Positions 1-11,625 of a DNA stretch of 64,000 bases are shown here, one piece after another. Source of the stretch: Pocillopora verrucosa. Its lineage: Eukaryota; Cnidaria; Anthozoa; Scleractinia; Pocilloporidae. The stretch is from contig NC_089324.1 of assembly GCF_036669915.1 (NCBI RefSeq), positions 8,056,744-8,120,743 of the forward strand, in the 5' to 3' direction. Within the stretch, counting starts at the first letter, position 1. Each line of letters begins with the position of its first letter. Below the pieces are notes generated by a model. It worked only from the letters and a program-made list of their open reading frames with translations. It was not told the origin of the DNA and made no database searches. The translations under genes were made by a program, and so were the position numbers.

Positions 1-3000
1 ACAACCATTCACAGAGGAGGCCACCCATAAGGTGAGATGTTAAAGCCTCTTTTTGATCGTTCCAATTAATTCTTAAAATATTGCAGTATTGAACATATAA
101 AATTCCCGAAAACCCGACCAGAAAATCTTCTTTGCCGCAGTATATAAGTCAGAACGCATAAACTGAAAATATAAGGCTCGAAATTATTTTCTAAAATTAA
201 AACTAATGGAGGTTAATGGCAAAGCTAAAGGTATTTCCGCTGCCTTTTAAAGATTTAAACTGCTGATTCCAATTTGTTTTCTTCATCTGTACTCTCTCGG
301 GTTCGCACCTTCCTCTGATACAATTTTTTCAAGAGAACTCTGATATGTCTCACCGTCTTAACTAGCTGTAATTCTCCTGAGCTAATCTCTGGCAAATTTA
401 GTTTCAAACTTGACAAACCGTTTTTTTTCTGAAACACAAACACGTTTACCTTAATCCATCCGCAAGTCCAACTGCGAGAAATAAAGCTAGGAATTTGAAG
501 AAAGTCACCGGGCGAAATCGCTGTTTTTCACGCATTCTCTAATGAATATTTTCTTTTTGTTGTGCCCCCTTGAGTAAGAAATGTTCTTTTCTTTATCTTT
601 TTTTGGTTTTTAGTTTGAATTTCCTTAGGCCTAGTTCGGGGGCTGAAATCGTACGGCCTGTAATGGTGTTGATGGTTTTTGCTAAAGTAAATTTAACTCC
701 TATTGCTCCCTTGCTCCACCAATGAGGTTTGGGATGTGATCAATAAATGTTTTTCAAAGAATTTCCCTAGTCATGGCGATCAGCAATCTTCGACACCTTG
801 GCTCAAAAACATTAGAAAAAGCACAAAATGAGCGGTAACCGTAGAGATCTTAGCATTGTACTCGTAAATACTGTCATAGAAGCCACTATTCTGGAAGATT
901 TCCACCTCCTTCACGCAGACTTCAAAACATCGATTAAATAAATATAAAGAGTAATTCATTTTGCTAATTAGACTTGGGAGAAAATTTCGAAATAAACACT
1001 CAGAAAATCTAAAATGTAAAAAAATCCGAGTCTGAAAAGCTCTTCTGATGATAAGAACCATCCCCTCAAGAAATTTTATGGGAAGAAAACTTCACAACCT
1101 ACATCACGATCGCAAGAAAGAGTTTAACATCAATGCAACCGTGAAGAAGGTTATGGAAACTCTTTAATTCATCTTTTAAGCCACATTTCCAAATTGTAAG
1201 CCTCTTAAACTTGATTCCTTCAATTTTTCTTCGTAAAACTCAAGGTTCAATATCGGTTTGACCACTGAAAATTCCCAAAACGCCTCGGATTTTATTTTCT
1301 AACATGGATTCTGACTTAATATGGCCGATGAAAAGTTTCCCTTGAAAGAATTGATAGATTTACTCCAACTCTGTAATTGTAATGGAAAGTAAAAGCTTCA
1401 GTTTAGACTAAAAAAATTTTCTACTTATCGTTCGTGGGATTTTATTCGCTTACAGCTGAGTGGAGACACGAGGGGCACGGTAAGGAAAAAGCTCAGTCTG
1501 TTTGTTTAATCAGAACTTTCTTAAAAAAATATCACTTCTAATACCGTTTCTCATAAAAGTATTTTTGTCTTCTCTCTACAAGTAGCTATCAACCTGTACT
1601 TAGAAACAAGCTTTTCACCATGTCAGTTTGGGATAAGTCTCCAAATGTATACAACCTTAAGGAAACACAGACAATTTTGTGATTTTTAAAATATATGTTT
1701 TTTATCGATTAATACGGACAGTCATCATATCTCAAAGAGCACAGCGGAAACATGGATTGAACTAGTATTAGCCAGAAAGATAAAAGTTAGGCTCTGTGTA
1801 AATATTTTGGTCAAATCTAAGTGCCAAGATTAACCACACCGGCGGTGTTTCGGAAATCTCAAGGAGGACTCCATTCTTTATTCACCATTGTTGGTTTCGT
1901 CATATCTTTGAGCAAAACGTTTACGTAAGGGGCAAGCAAACCCGAGACAAGCGAGACATTAGAGTTTTTGGCCCCGAGATGTCATTAATGGGGCTGGTAA
2001 TGTTCGCATATGAACATTTCGTGTCGGTTGCCGAGATAATACTTGAAAATTGCGACTCGTTCATCACGATATACTCTAACTAAAATTTATCTTATGGACA
2101 TTAACGGGGCTGCAATCCATATCCCATTGGAAGAAATCAAAATTTTCCCTCTAACCAAGTTTGTATGAACATGTCCCGAGTTCCTTTTTACAAAACACCG
2201 ATTGGTTGCGAAAAGCAAGACGAAAACTCCCGGGTTACTCTCTCCGAAGTTAGAAGGGGAAGGAAGGTGTGAAGGAAAGAAGCCAGGAAGGAAGGAAGAA
2301 GAAGCGTTTAACAAGGGGAAGAAACCCCTGGATATTTCAATGCTAACTACCTCAAATTTAGTGTCACCAAGACTCAGTAAAAGCGCTACGATGTGAAATG
2401 ATAATCCTTGTGAAAAAAGTTCCTCTTTTAGCCTAAAGGGGTAAAACAAATATTTCGGATAAAAATCTCGTTTCCCCACATACTTGCAAAGAACTCGCTA
2501 CATGTGGGAAGCACGTGCAATCTGTGCTTCATTCACGCGGTCATACTGATCGTTGTCCTTGTTGCTATATAGAACTGCTTAATATGGGTTGGTCCGATCT
2601 TCACGTCGAATACACGTGCAAAGCACTCTTTAGTCATATGACAAGAACTCAGAGTCCGAGCCGAGGCTTTCCGGTCGATGAACCGTGCGTGGGCGCAAAG
2701 CTTGATCTGTTTGACGTAATGTTTTTCCATGCTTTCTAGTCAAGAGCTGTTACATGGTAATCAGACTGATATAATGATGTCATTTCTGGCTGTGCTTCAA
2801 TTAATAATATATTAATCTTACTATGGCACAGAAAGAAAAGCAGCACTCTTGATAGCTTCAAATTGAGAAACCTCAGGCGCCAAGGGGTTTTCAGGTTCGC
2901 AGGCATAGTGGAACCTGTTCATCTTTAACTATTAGCCATTTGATCTGTCGAAAAAGAGTCGACTTCTAACTTTATTTTCAATGTACCTTTGTACTGACTC

Positions 3001-4084
3001 AGAGGCGGCGGAGCGTTTTTAAAACGCGAGGGGGGGGTGGGAATCTTGGCTTTCACCCAGCCATGTGCGCATACCACTACTCAAAATACTCTTTGCGTTG
3101 TTCGTTGGAACAGGCAAACATTTTTGCAATCCTCAAATTTTCGCCTGTGTCCGTGGTCGAATTGTGACTTTCATTTTTTTGGCATAATCTAAAATCGTGC
3201 AGCTCAGCATTCCATTGGGTTCCCACAGACAACATTGACTCTTATATAACTACCTAGACACGTGGTCTAGTTTCATGAAGAATTGCTGCAATTGATAAGC
3301 GAACACAGGCCGGAGCCGTTCAAGAGATAGTTTTACATCATATTTTGCCAAGCGCGATGCTAATATAACAATTTGTGAAAAGATCACGAGATTCAAGATT
3401 TTGCCAATTTTCATGCTGTATTAGCGTTGTTTTCGGCTAACCCCTGCTCTGCCCCCTAGCTGGAATGCTTATCCATTGCACAGAACCAGCGCCTCCGCAT
3501 TTTGTTAGGTTGTCTCGAGAATTCATCTGTACCCAATCGTACCTTATGGCAGTGATAGTAAAGTGACTCGCCTGGAAATCACCAACCAAGACGAACGAGA
3601 TTATTCAACGAGAGAGCTATTATGCCCAGCTTTGTCTACTTACTTTCAATTTTAAACAAGATCACCATAACGAATCATGAAAATTCTACTCACCTCAGTT
3701 TTTTCTCTCTCTTCCCTTTCCATTTAAGCGTAAATCATTACATTCCTAAAGTTTGTGACGTCTTCCAAGAAATCACCGCGCCCTATGATTACAAAAAACT
3801 TGGAAGGAGTCAAATTATGAACCAGATGGACTCACTTAACTTTGAAAATATTCTGAAGAGATTTTTCTTTCATTTCGTTTCAAAACTTGACAACTTTTAA
3901 AAGAACGCAATCAAATAGGAAATTCCGTAAAGAAGGATGTGAAATTCATCTGTCACGAGCGAAGGCAAAGTAAAGTAAGAAACAACTGTTTTCCATTACA
4001 AATACAGTGCGTCTTCAGCCGTTGGCCTCTGATGTTAAGAGAAGTAAAACAAAATGGAAAATTCAATTCGTTTTCCATGTATCA
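1..4084. other. Intergenic, no supported gene
   Basis: I see no open frame with recognisable domains or coding character on either strand. The longest frames here, near 2,087-2,479 (-) and 3,622-3,900 (+), lack motifs and read like chance frames in AT-rich DNA. A purine-rich run of GGAAG-type repeats lies at about 2,250-2,310. A GC-rich patch with a run of eight G lies at about 3,000-3,045. Distal exons of a gene outside the window cannot be excluded. Confidence 0.5.
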
Positions 4085-4215
4085 AGTACGTCTGTGCCAA
4101 TAAGGAACTCAATAACTTTCGTCCATTCGCTCCAGCGATGGGCTAACGCTCGAAACGTCAGCTTTAAAACTCTTTAGAGTGGCCAATTTACGTTATCAAC
4201 TCAGTTGATAATACT
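4085..4215 (+). repeat. Dispersed repeat, retroelement-tail-like
   Basis: This segment holds GGGCTAACGCTCGAAACGTC followed by AGCTTTAAAACTCTTTAGAG and TTATCAACTCAGTTGATAAT. The same sequence, diverged and inverted, occurs inside PCMT1 intron 4 (about 8,750-8,865) and in its copy at about 31,690-31,800, so it is an interspersed family. I recall similar sequence as abundant in coral genomes at the 3' ends of retroelements. That assignment is from memory and unverified. Confidence 0.55.
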
Positions 4216-4454
4216 TAATTACCCTATCGGAGCCAAGGTCGACATCACAGTTAGCAAAGAAAAACTAAAAAAAAAAAAGGCAAACAGCATAAAAGACGGG
4301 AAACGCGAGTGTCCATGTCACGATTGGTTTAATTTTTTAATCTGATTGGTTGAGAAGGTGATGCGAGTTTTTTGGGCCAATCAGGGAGCAAAGCTAAGCA
4401 AACCCAAAGCAATAAATTATTACTTTCCACAATCAGTTGAAATAACTCTAAAAC

Positions 4455-6883
4455 TTAAATTTTATCCATGCCAACACCCTTTTTGTGGACGACATACAAA
4501 TAATGCTGAAAGCTTGAACGTGTGTCCAGTTCTCGCCAGGACAAACGTAACGTCAAAGAGTTAAGCGTTGTAGAGTGCGATTGAGCTAAGTCATTTTTGA
4601 ATTTTTCCAATGCGTCCAAACGCAGTTCCGGTGGTTCATCCGAGAACTGAATCAGCTTTCCACAGGGTTTCAAGACACGCAAACACTCACGTAACACTTC
4701 TGCAAATGCACCCTCTCCTATAGGTCCTTTTAGAACTGCATCGGAAGTACCCTTATCTAGAGCCAAAGAAAATGTTTCATCCGCGAAAGGCATATTCTTT
4801 GCATCAGCTTGATGGCATGCCAGGCCAGTCAAATCAAGACTAGATTCCAGTTTTCCCTCTGTCTCGACAATCTCCTTTGCAACTAAGCCACGTTCTTCAA
4901 CAATTTTTCTTAAAGTTTTTATCGCTTCATGTGAAAAGTCGATGCAATCAATGCGACAGTCACGATTTAAGTGTTCAAATAGCTTCAAGCTGAAATCTGA
5001 GGTTCCACAACCAATCTCCAAGATTCTTGTGACAAAACTGTGACTGACAGGGGGTAGGTAAGGCTTAAGAACTTCAACGGAATCTTCAAAACGCACAAAC
5101 CAATCAAAGTGTTTGTTACCTTGACGGCTGGCATAAAAGTTGTTCCAGTATGATTGATCAGACATGTCTCCAAAACATCGTAATGCAAACAAACCTGCTG
5201 AAAACAAACCACCAATGCAATTAAACTTTCACACAAGTGCTTTCCTCCATTTTAACTAAAATAATTGTACACCTTCAACACATACATGTAAGTAAGATAA
5301 AGTCAGTATTTGAGCCTATTGGCCCACACAGCCAGAGTTTGTACTTGTTTCATGTAGCGTAAAGTATCAAGGAGTATTGCCACTCCCTACTGAATGGGAT
5401 GTTAGTTCATCACAAGGTTACCCCCCCTCCCCCTCCCCCTCCCCCTGGCATTTCATCAGGCTTCCCTGACAATTTGCCAGTTCCCATTTCAACTCCTGAG
5501 TAGAGAGAGGCACCAAGAGAGTAAACTGTCTAGTTCAAGAACACAACACAATGATCTGCCAGGTCTTGAACCCACACCTCTTGAAGCAGAGTCCGGTCCA
5601 CTGACAATCAGGAGAATTTGTCTCTGACACTACATGTAAAGTAAAGTAGGAGACGAGTGACCAAGACAGAATTTCTCCTTACAATATCAATACAATATAT
5701 GCAGACAAGTAATAAGAATAAAGAATAAATATCAATCAGGGGATCATAGGCTGATCCAGTACCAAATTCTCCAAACTAACATCACAAGAACTGTGAGAAA
5801 GACCGTGAGAAAAATTACTAATAAGATCCTGGGAGTTAAAGGGTTAAAGGAAAAAAGACTTTGATGAAAACTTGCCAATATGATAGAAAGACTGCACAGA
5901 AACATGGGAATTAAAACTGACCCAACTAAAAAGTTTTTAATAAAAAAAAAAGAGAGACCTGGCAGTTCCAAGCTTCCTTTCCTGATAGAAAAAGTCAGCA
6001 CAGAGAATGTGGGATCCAAGTTGGAACTGCTCATCAAGAAGATGTCAACTTTGTTTTATTTTGCGTAGGTGTGTGTGTGTTGGCAGTTTCAAGAAAACAG
6101 GAGGCTCTTTAAAGAAATAGGGATTCTACTGTGGCTTTCAAGTTGATCTTGAAAAGGTTTTTGTTGTTAGCATTTCACTTCTTGGATTTCCTGAAAGTCT
6201 AATCTCTTGTCAAAAAAATGTTCGAATCATTTGCATGAGTAAAGTTGGTTTATAGGGAAGGGTCATCAGCATGCTACAAGGAGAACAATCTTTTCCTGAA
6301 AAAATTCACCCAAGTCATAGTCTCCAACATAAAATCTAATGAAATCACTCAAGAAAGTTTAAAGTCACAATATTTAAGAAACTCAATTTCTACATCAGTG
6401 AAAGACTACGCTTATTGAGGCAGCTTCTTCCACAGCTTTTTTTCTGTCACAGTGAGGAAATATGATCGGATTTCACCTATTTTTCAGGCCTGAGGGAAGT
6501 TGACCAGAAGTTGAATTATAAAGACAAATACCTAGGGTCTCCTCTCCCCCTCAAGCTTAACATAGATAGCTACTTAACTATGCAATGTCACAGAGTCAAG
6601 TAACAGCCATTTCCCAGTATTGACCAATGACCATGACTAGTAAGTATCAAACGGTAATTGTTCAAAATAATTTTAAAACACGCCCAGCGTTTTGTCCACT
6701 CCTGCAAATCATTCGTTCATCACAAACGATGTGTCACGTCATTTGGTCACGCCAAGAAATTATATTTTTCATTTTGTTCACCTCCTTTGTAAATTAAGCC
6801 TCACCTTTTTCCATGTCATTTAAATCAATTTTTGTTCTAGTTCCTGAAACAAAAAATCTCCTCCAGTGTGCGAGCAGACTCAT
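4455..6883 (-). CDS. CSKMT: CSKMT/METTL12-like mitochondrial protein-lysine methyltransferase
   Basis: Two exons on the minus strand: exon 1 at 6,883-6,805 (79 nt, donor AAAAAG|GTGAGG) and exon 2 at 5,197-4,455 (acceptor TTTTCAG). The phases join exactly and give 273 residues. Exon 1 encodes MSLLAHWRRFFVSGTRTK, basic with no acidic residue, as in a mitochondrial presequence. The class I SAM-methyltransferase fold follows: FDWF near residue 57, motif I ILEIGCGTSDF at 85-95, an acidic post-I IDCIDFSHEAI, LDKGTSDAV, and LIQFSDEPPELRL. The FDWF and QFSDE..P.(V/L)RL signatures match CSKMT, which methylates citrate synthase in mitochondria. METTL13 and EEF1AKMT4 relatives share LDKGT but not the QFSDE block. 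If exon 1 is wrong, an internal ATG at 5,165 gives a 236-residue protein without a presequence. The intron carries a SINE and a MITE. The gene is head to head with PCMT1. Confidence 0.82.
5300..5635 (-). repeat. tRNA-derived SINE in the CSKMT intron
   Basis: Read on the minus strand, the head resembles a tRNA: GTGGACCGGACTCTG-like sequence, then GGTTCAAGACC, a match to the Pol III B-box consensus GGTTCRANNCC (plus-strand 5,562-5,572). A unique body follows, then a C-rich stretch (G-rich on the element strand) at 5,421-5,446, and a tail ending near 5,300. The A box is degenerate. The ends are approximate and I could not define target-site duplications. Confidence 0.6.
5421..5446. repeat. C-rich simple repeat (CCCCCT)n
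   Basis: Four consecutive CCCCCT-type units form a pyrimidine tract inside the SINE body. The complementary strand is G-rich enough to be a G-quadruplex candidate. It is probably part of the mobile element. Confidence 0.85.
5640..5848. mobile_element. MITE with CCCTTTAACTCCC-type ends
   Basis: The right end is GGGAGTTAAAGGG (5,831-5,843), followed by TTAA. The left part contains GTGACCAAGACAGAATTTCT and CAATATCAATACAATAT. A partial copy at 9,380-9,445 begins with CCCTTTAACTCCC, the reverse complement of this right end, and continues with the same internal sequence, so the family has terminal inverted repeats. The left terminus is degenerate here. It lies within the CSKMT intron. No transposase is encoded. 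Confidence 0.6.
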
Positions 6884-7237
6884 TCCCACCTCCGCAACAA
6901 TAGAGATCTGGGATGAGATCGCGGCGAAGGACGAAAAAACTTGAGCTAGAGGTATTTTACCTCCAAATGGCAATTGAGGTGAGACGCTTTGGAAGGCTCT
7001 TAAAAGAATACCGATGTTTCCTATTGATATATCTGGTTCAGATGCTGTGTTTATGAATAATTTGCCTTTCGATTGCTACCACTTAAATGTTTGCGCTGTT
7101 GGCTGATTCGACCACGTTGTTGACCACATTACGGCGTCACGCATGTCAGCAGTCCAAACCAAATGTTTGTGCGCTGCGCATCTTAACTGTTATGGCGGAT
7201 GGGAGTTTCAAGAAGTAAACTTAAAATTTTGAGGAAC
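6884..7237. promoter_or_regulatory. Probable bidirectional promoter CSKMT / PCMT1
   Basis: Only 354 bp separate the divergent start codons of the two methyltransferase genes. The segment contains a TGCGCTGCGCA motif close to an NRF1 half-site pair (about 7,172) and ATGGCGG, reminiscent of YY1 sites near housekeeping starts. There is no convincing TATA box. A short out-of-frame upstream ORF (7,192-7,218, 8 codons) precedes the chosen PCMT1 start. Another ATG at 7,199 is in frame with PCMT1 and would add 13 residues. Promoter function is inferred from the arrangement. Confidence 0.5.
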
Positions 7238-9731
7238 ATGGCGTGGAGATCGCACGGGGAAAGTAACAGTGACCTGCTCGATCAGCTCAAAAGTACGGAG
7301 ATATATGATTTATCTTGCTTGGTGTTGAATTTAACTTTTTTTCTTCCCTTGATTTTAGTCCATGAAGTGTTGAAAAGCAAAAGGGTCGAAGAGGCTCTGA
7401 GACGAGTTGACAGGAAACATTATTGTCGAAATCGAGCATTTGAAGATTCTCCACAACCAATAGGTTGGTATGATTATTTGCCATGTTAATCGACTGGAAA
7501 GAGATGTGTTTATGAATTCTGATTTTCAACGTATTTGTAACGACGCAAATATAGTAGTGAAACCTGTGGAAAATCATTTGTTTATGTTGTGTTTTACGTG
7601 ACGAGTTGGATAGATTTTCCAACAGTTTGCTAGATTGCATTCGTTTTACACAACTAGAGAGACAGAGAGAGAGAGAGTTAGAGTAGAAAAATGAACACAT
7701 ACACAAAGGGGTTGGATTCTGAACCCTTCTTGATCAGAAAATGAAAAATTTAACGTTGACTGTATGACTCATTTTGCTCTTGTTTTGTAGGTTATCAAGC
7801 AACAATTAGTGCACCACACATGGTAAATAGTGTGTGAATAAAATAGTAATACCAGAGCCTGCAGTGCACTCTGCAACATAAATAGGAGAATATGGTAACC
7901 CATCCACCTGTTGAAATTTGGTTAAGGCATTGTAGCAATGTAGGTCTATATCAATCAAGTAAACCAGACTTTAACACTGGTAAAGTGTCTGAATTCAAAC
8001 CTCAAACTAAATCATTTGAGCTAAGCTATCAACAGCGTGAATTTAAACACTTGAAAGACTGTTAAATTGGACTATCAACTGTAATGTTCTATTTACTGAT
8101 TTTTTTTTTTCTTCCATAAATGCTCTTACAGTTTGATTTATCACTGGCATAGTAGTAGGAAGTTCAGTTTTGTCTGTAATGATACAATATTATTCCAAAA
8201 TGATCAGCAATCATCATGGCTTTGTTTCAAATTTTGCTTCCTTTGGTTTCTGAGTGATCAATAATAACATATATGTAAGAACAATGATCAGAAATTTATG
8301 TAGTTCTGTGAAAAAGGTGTATAGATAGTCATGATCAATAAATGAGATAGCTACTTCTTGGGTATCTAGTGTTTTTAAATCAACTGATAGTTACCAGCCA
8401 GACAAAATCGGAGCTAGGTTTGGTTACTGATATTTCTACTTACTGCAAGTTACATGTAATGTTGTTACAGCATGTGTACGCACTACAACAACTTGAGGGT
8501 CATCTCAAAGAGGGCGCTTGTGCTTTAGATGTTGGTTCAGGGAGTGGCTATCTCACAGCTGCTATGGCTTATATGGTGAGTACCAATTAGTATTAACATG
8601 CTCATGTATAGCAAGAAATTGAGAATTTACTATTGTCCATCATTTTTATTTATTTGTGAAACATTACCTCCATTATTATCTGCATTACTATCATTATTGT
8701 ATCAGTACTCTAGAACTGTGACTGTGGTAGTAAATTGGCAATAGAGACAACAAGACAACTTGGTTTAATCAACTCAGTTAATAATGTAAATTTTCCTCCA
8801 TGAAGAGGTTCTAAAGCTGACGTGTCGGTGTTGGCCCTTGGTTAGATCTCATTCCTTCCCATTTTTTAAATAAGTAAATCAACTTTATTTGACAAGAGTA
8901 TCACTTAACAGTTATTCAACTGAGAAACTAGTGGCCTCAATCCTTTGAAACTTCAGGTTGGAGAAAGTGGAAAGGTTTATGGAATTGATCATATTGATCA
9001 GCTTGTCAAAGATTCTTTGGCTAATATTAAAAGAGGGAATCCTGAACTCCTTGAAAAGGGCAGAGTCAAAATTGTCTGTAAGTGTTTCATTTTCTTGCAT
9101 GAGTGTGGCTGTAGAAAATTGTGTCCAAATCCACAGTTGCTGATGGCTGCATGTCACTCCATTTGAAAATTGCATTTGTTCCATTTACTGCAGCTGGTGA
9201 TGGGCGCAAAGGTTATGAACCTGGGCAACCCTACGATGCAATCCATGTGGGAGCAGCTGCAGCAGAATTACCGTCTGCTGTGAGTAGAAGATAAACTTAA
9301 ATCTTAAATTTAACATGAACCCCTCTTTGGTAAATGTGGATATGTGATTTGTATACCACATTTACAGTAGTTTCCTTGACCCTTTAACTCCCTTTGTGAC
9401 CAAGACAGAATTTTTCTTTGCAATATCAATACAATATCAAGCAGACAACTAACGCACAGCATTACACAGCATTCTTTGAAATAAAATAACTTTTAGTGAA
9501 TGATATTCATTTATTTTCATATGTACATACATTTTTTACCCCAAGCTTCTAGAGCAGCTTAAACCAGGAGGTCGTCTTATTTGTCCTGTGGGAGCAGAAG
9601 GGCGGAATCAGGTTCTTGAACAGCATGATAAACTTGAGGATGGCCAAATTATGAAGAAGAATCTGATGGGTGTCATCTATGTCCCACTCTGTGATAAAAA
9701 ACACCAGTGGCCAGGTTGTAAGTTGTCTTAA
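7238..9731 (+). CDS. PCMT1: Protein-L-isoaspartate (D-aspartate) O-methyltransferase, complete
   Basis: Seven exons with consensus GT/AG junctions and matching phases: 7,238-7,292; 7,359-7,463; 7,791-7,822; 8,471-8,575; 8,957-9,077; 9,194-9,279; 9,546-9,731. They give 229 residues (family about 227). The enzyme transfers methyl from SAM to L-isoaspartyl residues and starts repair of aged proteins in the cytosol. Landmarks in order are MAWRSHG (the family starts MAW), [17 protein letters not shown] with the conserved SAPHM at 60-64, motif [13 protein letters not shown] at 82-93, [39 protein letters not shown] and MGVIYVPL. The last residues (PGCKLS) differ from the vertebrate tail. The start was chosen by homology. 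The tandem array begins inside intron 3, so exons 4-7 belong to unit A and have relatives downstream. Introns 4 and 6 hold repeat fragments. Confidence 0.93.
7655..7677. repeat. GA microsatellite
   Basis: A short (GA)n tract with one CA interruption in PCMT1 intron 2. Confidence 0.8.
8750..8865 (-). repeat. Dispersed repeat, inverted relative of 4,085-4,215
   Basis: It contains CAACTCAGTTAATAATGTAA and, further on, CTAAAGCTGACGTGTCGGTG, the reverse complement of the 4,085-4,215 element with substitutions. It sits in PCMT1 intron 4 and is duplicated in unit C at about 31,690-31,800, so its insertion predates the segmental duplication. Confidence 0.55.
9380..9445 (+). mobile_element. MITE fragment in PCMT1 intron 6
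   Basis: It begins with CCCTTTAACTCCC and continues GTGACCAAGACAGAATTTTT, matching the left half of the MITE at 5,640-5,848. The right half is absent. A copy lies at about 32,321-32,390 in unit C, so it was present before duplication. Confidence 0.55.
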
Positions 9732-10887
9732 AATTTTATGGCTGTTTCTTAAACTGTTTTGATTTTTGTTCAAAGTGGATTGAATATGTCCTTTTGCGTG
9801 TATGTGTTCCAATGGACCTACAATCTTAAGATAAATTGAAAGAAATTACTGTTTTCAGTCACTGAGTTGAAGGGGAGTCAGCTGGCATAGATTTGCAAAC
9901 TGCGTATGCATTTTGACATCCTTGATAGAAAACTAGTGACTTCTGGCTGAAAGGGCCTTAGCCTGTGTTGGTTTGTCAATCAAATATGAAAGTGTATACA
10001 GGCAACACTGGGTTACATGAGAGCTGTTTATTCCAGCACAGTTTATTATGATGTCTCAATTTGCTCTTCTCTTTTTCTATTTTTAGAGTTCTAAATAAAA
10101 GAAATAGGGTACAAGTGGATTTTGAAGAAAGCCAATAGCATATTTCAGGCTTTAATGCTAGTTTTGTCTGTAACTTGTTACTGTTCAAGCATTGTTATCG
10201 ATGACATAAAATCTTAAACAGAAGCTCTCTTCAGTGAAAAGTTCTGCATACTTTAGTATGAAAGGTGAAAAAGAAGAATGAACAATTTCTTCAGGTGGTT
10301 TAAGCGGAGGATCTTTTAAATAGAAACCATACTAAAAAGTGGATTTTTATTACTAAGATATTTGTTATTTGTCTAGTTGTCAAGAAGTAGGTAGACATTA
10401 TCATTAAAAGTTCAACAACAGCTTACACTGGTGTACACGCGTTTGAGGCATCATTGTTCATACCTTCATCTGTCAACTGAGGCTAACTTCCCCCTCTAAT
10501 GTCCAAAGTTGAACCCCATACAGAGTGCTTATTGTGGTTGATAGTCATGCACTGAAGATCGTTGACTTTGCAGCCGAAGTCACGAAATCAAAACACAGGT
10601 CTTGCGATCGATCAAACATATCAGATGGAATATCACACCCTTAATGGTTTCAAAAAAAGAACAGCAGACCTTAGAAATAATGTATGAACAGAACAAAAAG
10701 GTCATATTCAAGACAGCCGTTCTGCTTCTTCGCATAATGATGAAATTAACAAATAGATTTCATGTTGCTATGCGTATGCGCAGTAATAAATAACAAACGA
10801 TGTCAAAATGTGGTTAGACCAATTATTATTTATTATTAAAGAAGGAAAATCTTGTTGATGGTGACGTGATCTATGCGTCCGTCCTCC
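9732..10887. other. Noncoding between PCMT1 and the CRD pseudogene
   Basis: No gene is seen. The sequence is conserved at 32,665-33,798 in unit C and mostly missing from unit B, where a deletion joins PCMT1 exon 4 directly to the TGTATGAATGCATTCAT region. Small indels between A and C break all frames. Confidence 0.6.
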
Positions 10888-11625
10888 TAGAGATCATGAG
10901 AAAGAACCAATCAAAATTGTTCGGCGGACCTGAAGCTCTGCCTCTGTTTTTGTGTATGCCCCTACCTGCCAGCCAAACGTCCAAAAAGAAGCTCCACCAC
11001 GTTGGTCGATTTGTGAACGGGCAAGAGATGGTTGTATGCCTCTAATGCGTCAGCATGGCTTTTCGTAGCCTAAACGCATAAGATGCAAATTGTTTCCTTA
11101 ACTCGTCGGCGATAAACCGTGCATGAAAGGAAACTGAATTGTAGCGAATGGAACGTCAACGACACCTCATTCCTCAGTGCCTATTCTTCCAACGGAAATA
11201 ACCCCAGTTAAGAAATGTGAGAGGATGACGGGTGGCTGTTCTTTCAACGAATAAAACCGCAGAAAAGAAATGTGAAAGGTTAAAAAATACCTCTGTGTGA
11301 AGATGTTGGCTACAACTTCACTTACATGCCAAACATGGCGTAAAAAAAGAAGCAGTGCGTCAAGCTTATCAATTCCTTCCGCCCATCAGCAACCAGTGCT
11401 CCCCAGTCCTGAGGCTCTTTCTCTGCTCCATTTGTGCTCCCACCTGTCAACCAAATGTCACAGACCAAATTTCTCCTTGTCACTCCCTTTTTACTCAAGG
11501 GAAAAGGGGCTGTGCCCCTGTTATTTGCCAGTATGGCTTTCGATGGCCCAAAACGATGAGATGCAGACATTTTCCCAAAGCTAACGGCAACAGACTACGC
11601 GTAGATCGGAACGCAATGGTACGTA
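10888..11625 (+). pseudogene. Frizzled-CRD pseudogene, unit A
   Basis: This is a decayed relative of the triple-CRD genes. It starts inside the first CRD (TTCGGCGGACCTGAAGCTCT at 10,920, matching coding sequence around residues 74-80). It continues through the CRD1 tail, the Thr-rich linker and most of CRD2, ending in AGATGCAGACATTTTCCCAA-like sequence. No single frame stays open. There are stops in place of Trp and other codons (TAGCCTAAACGC for a WPKR-type motif), frameshifts, and ATGGCGTAA where the intact genes read on. The signal-peptide exon and CRD3 are missing. Several lesions recur in the B and C copies, so inactivation came before the segmental duplication. Confidence 0.8.

Noticed and set aside
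2087-2479. 130-codon minus-strand frame overlapping a plus-strand frame
   Set aside because: Low-complexity purine/pyrimidine sequence explains both open frames; no motif is visible.
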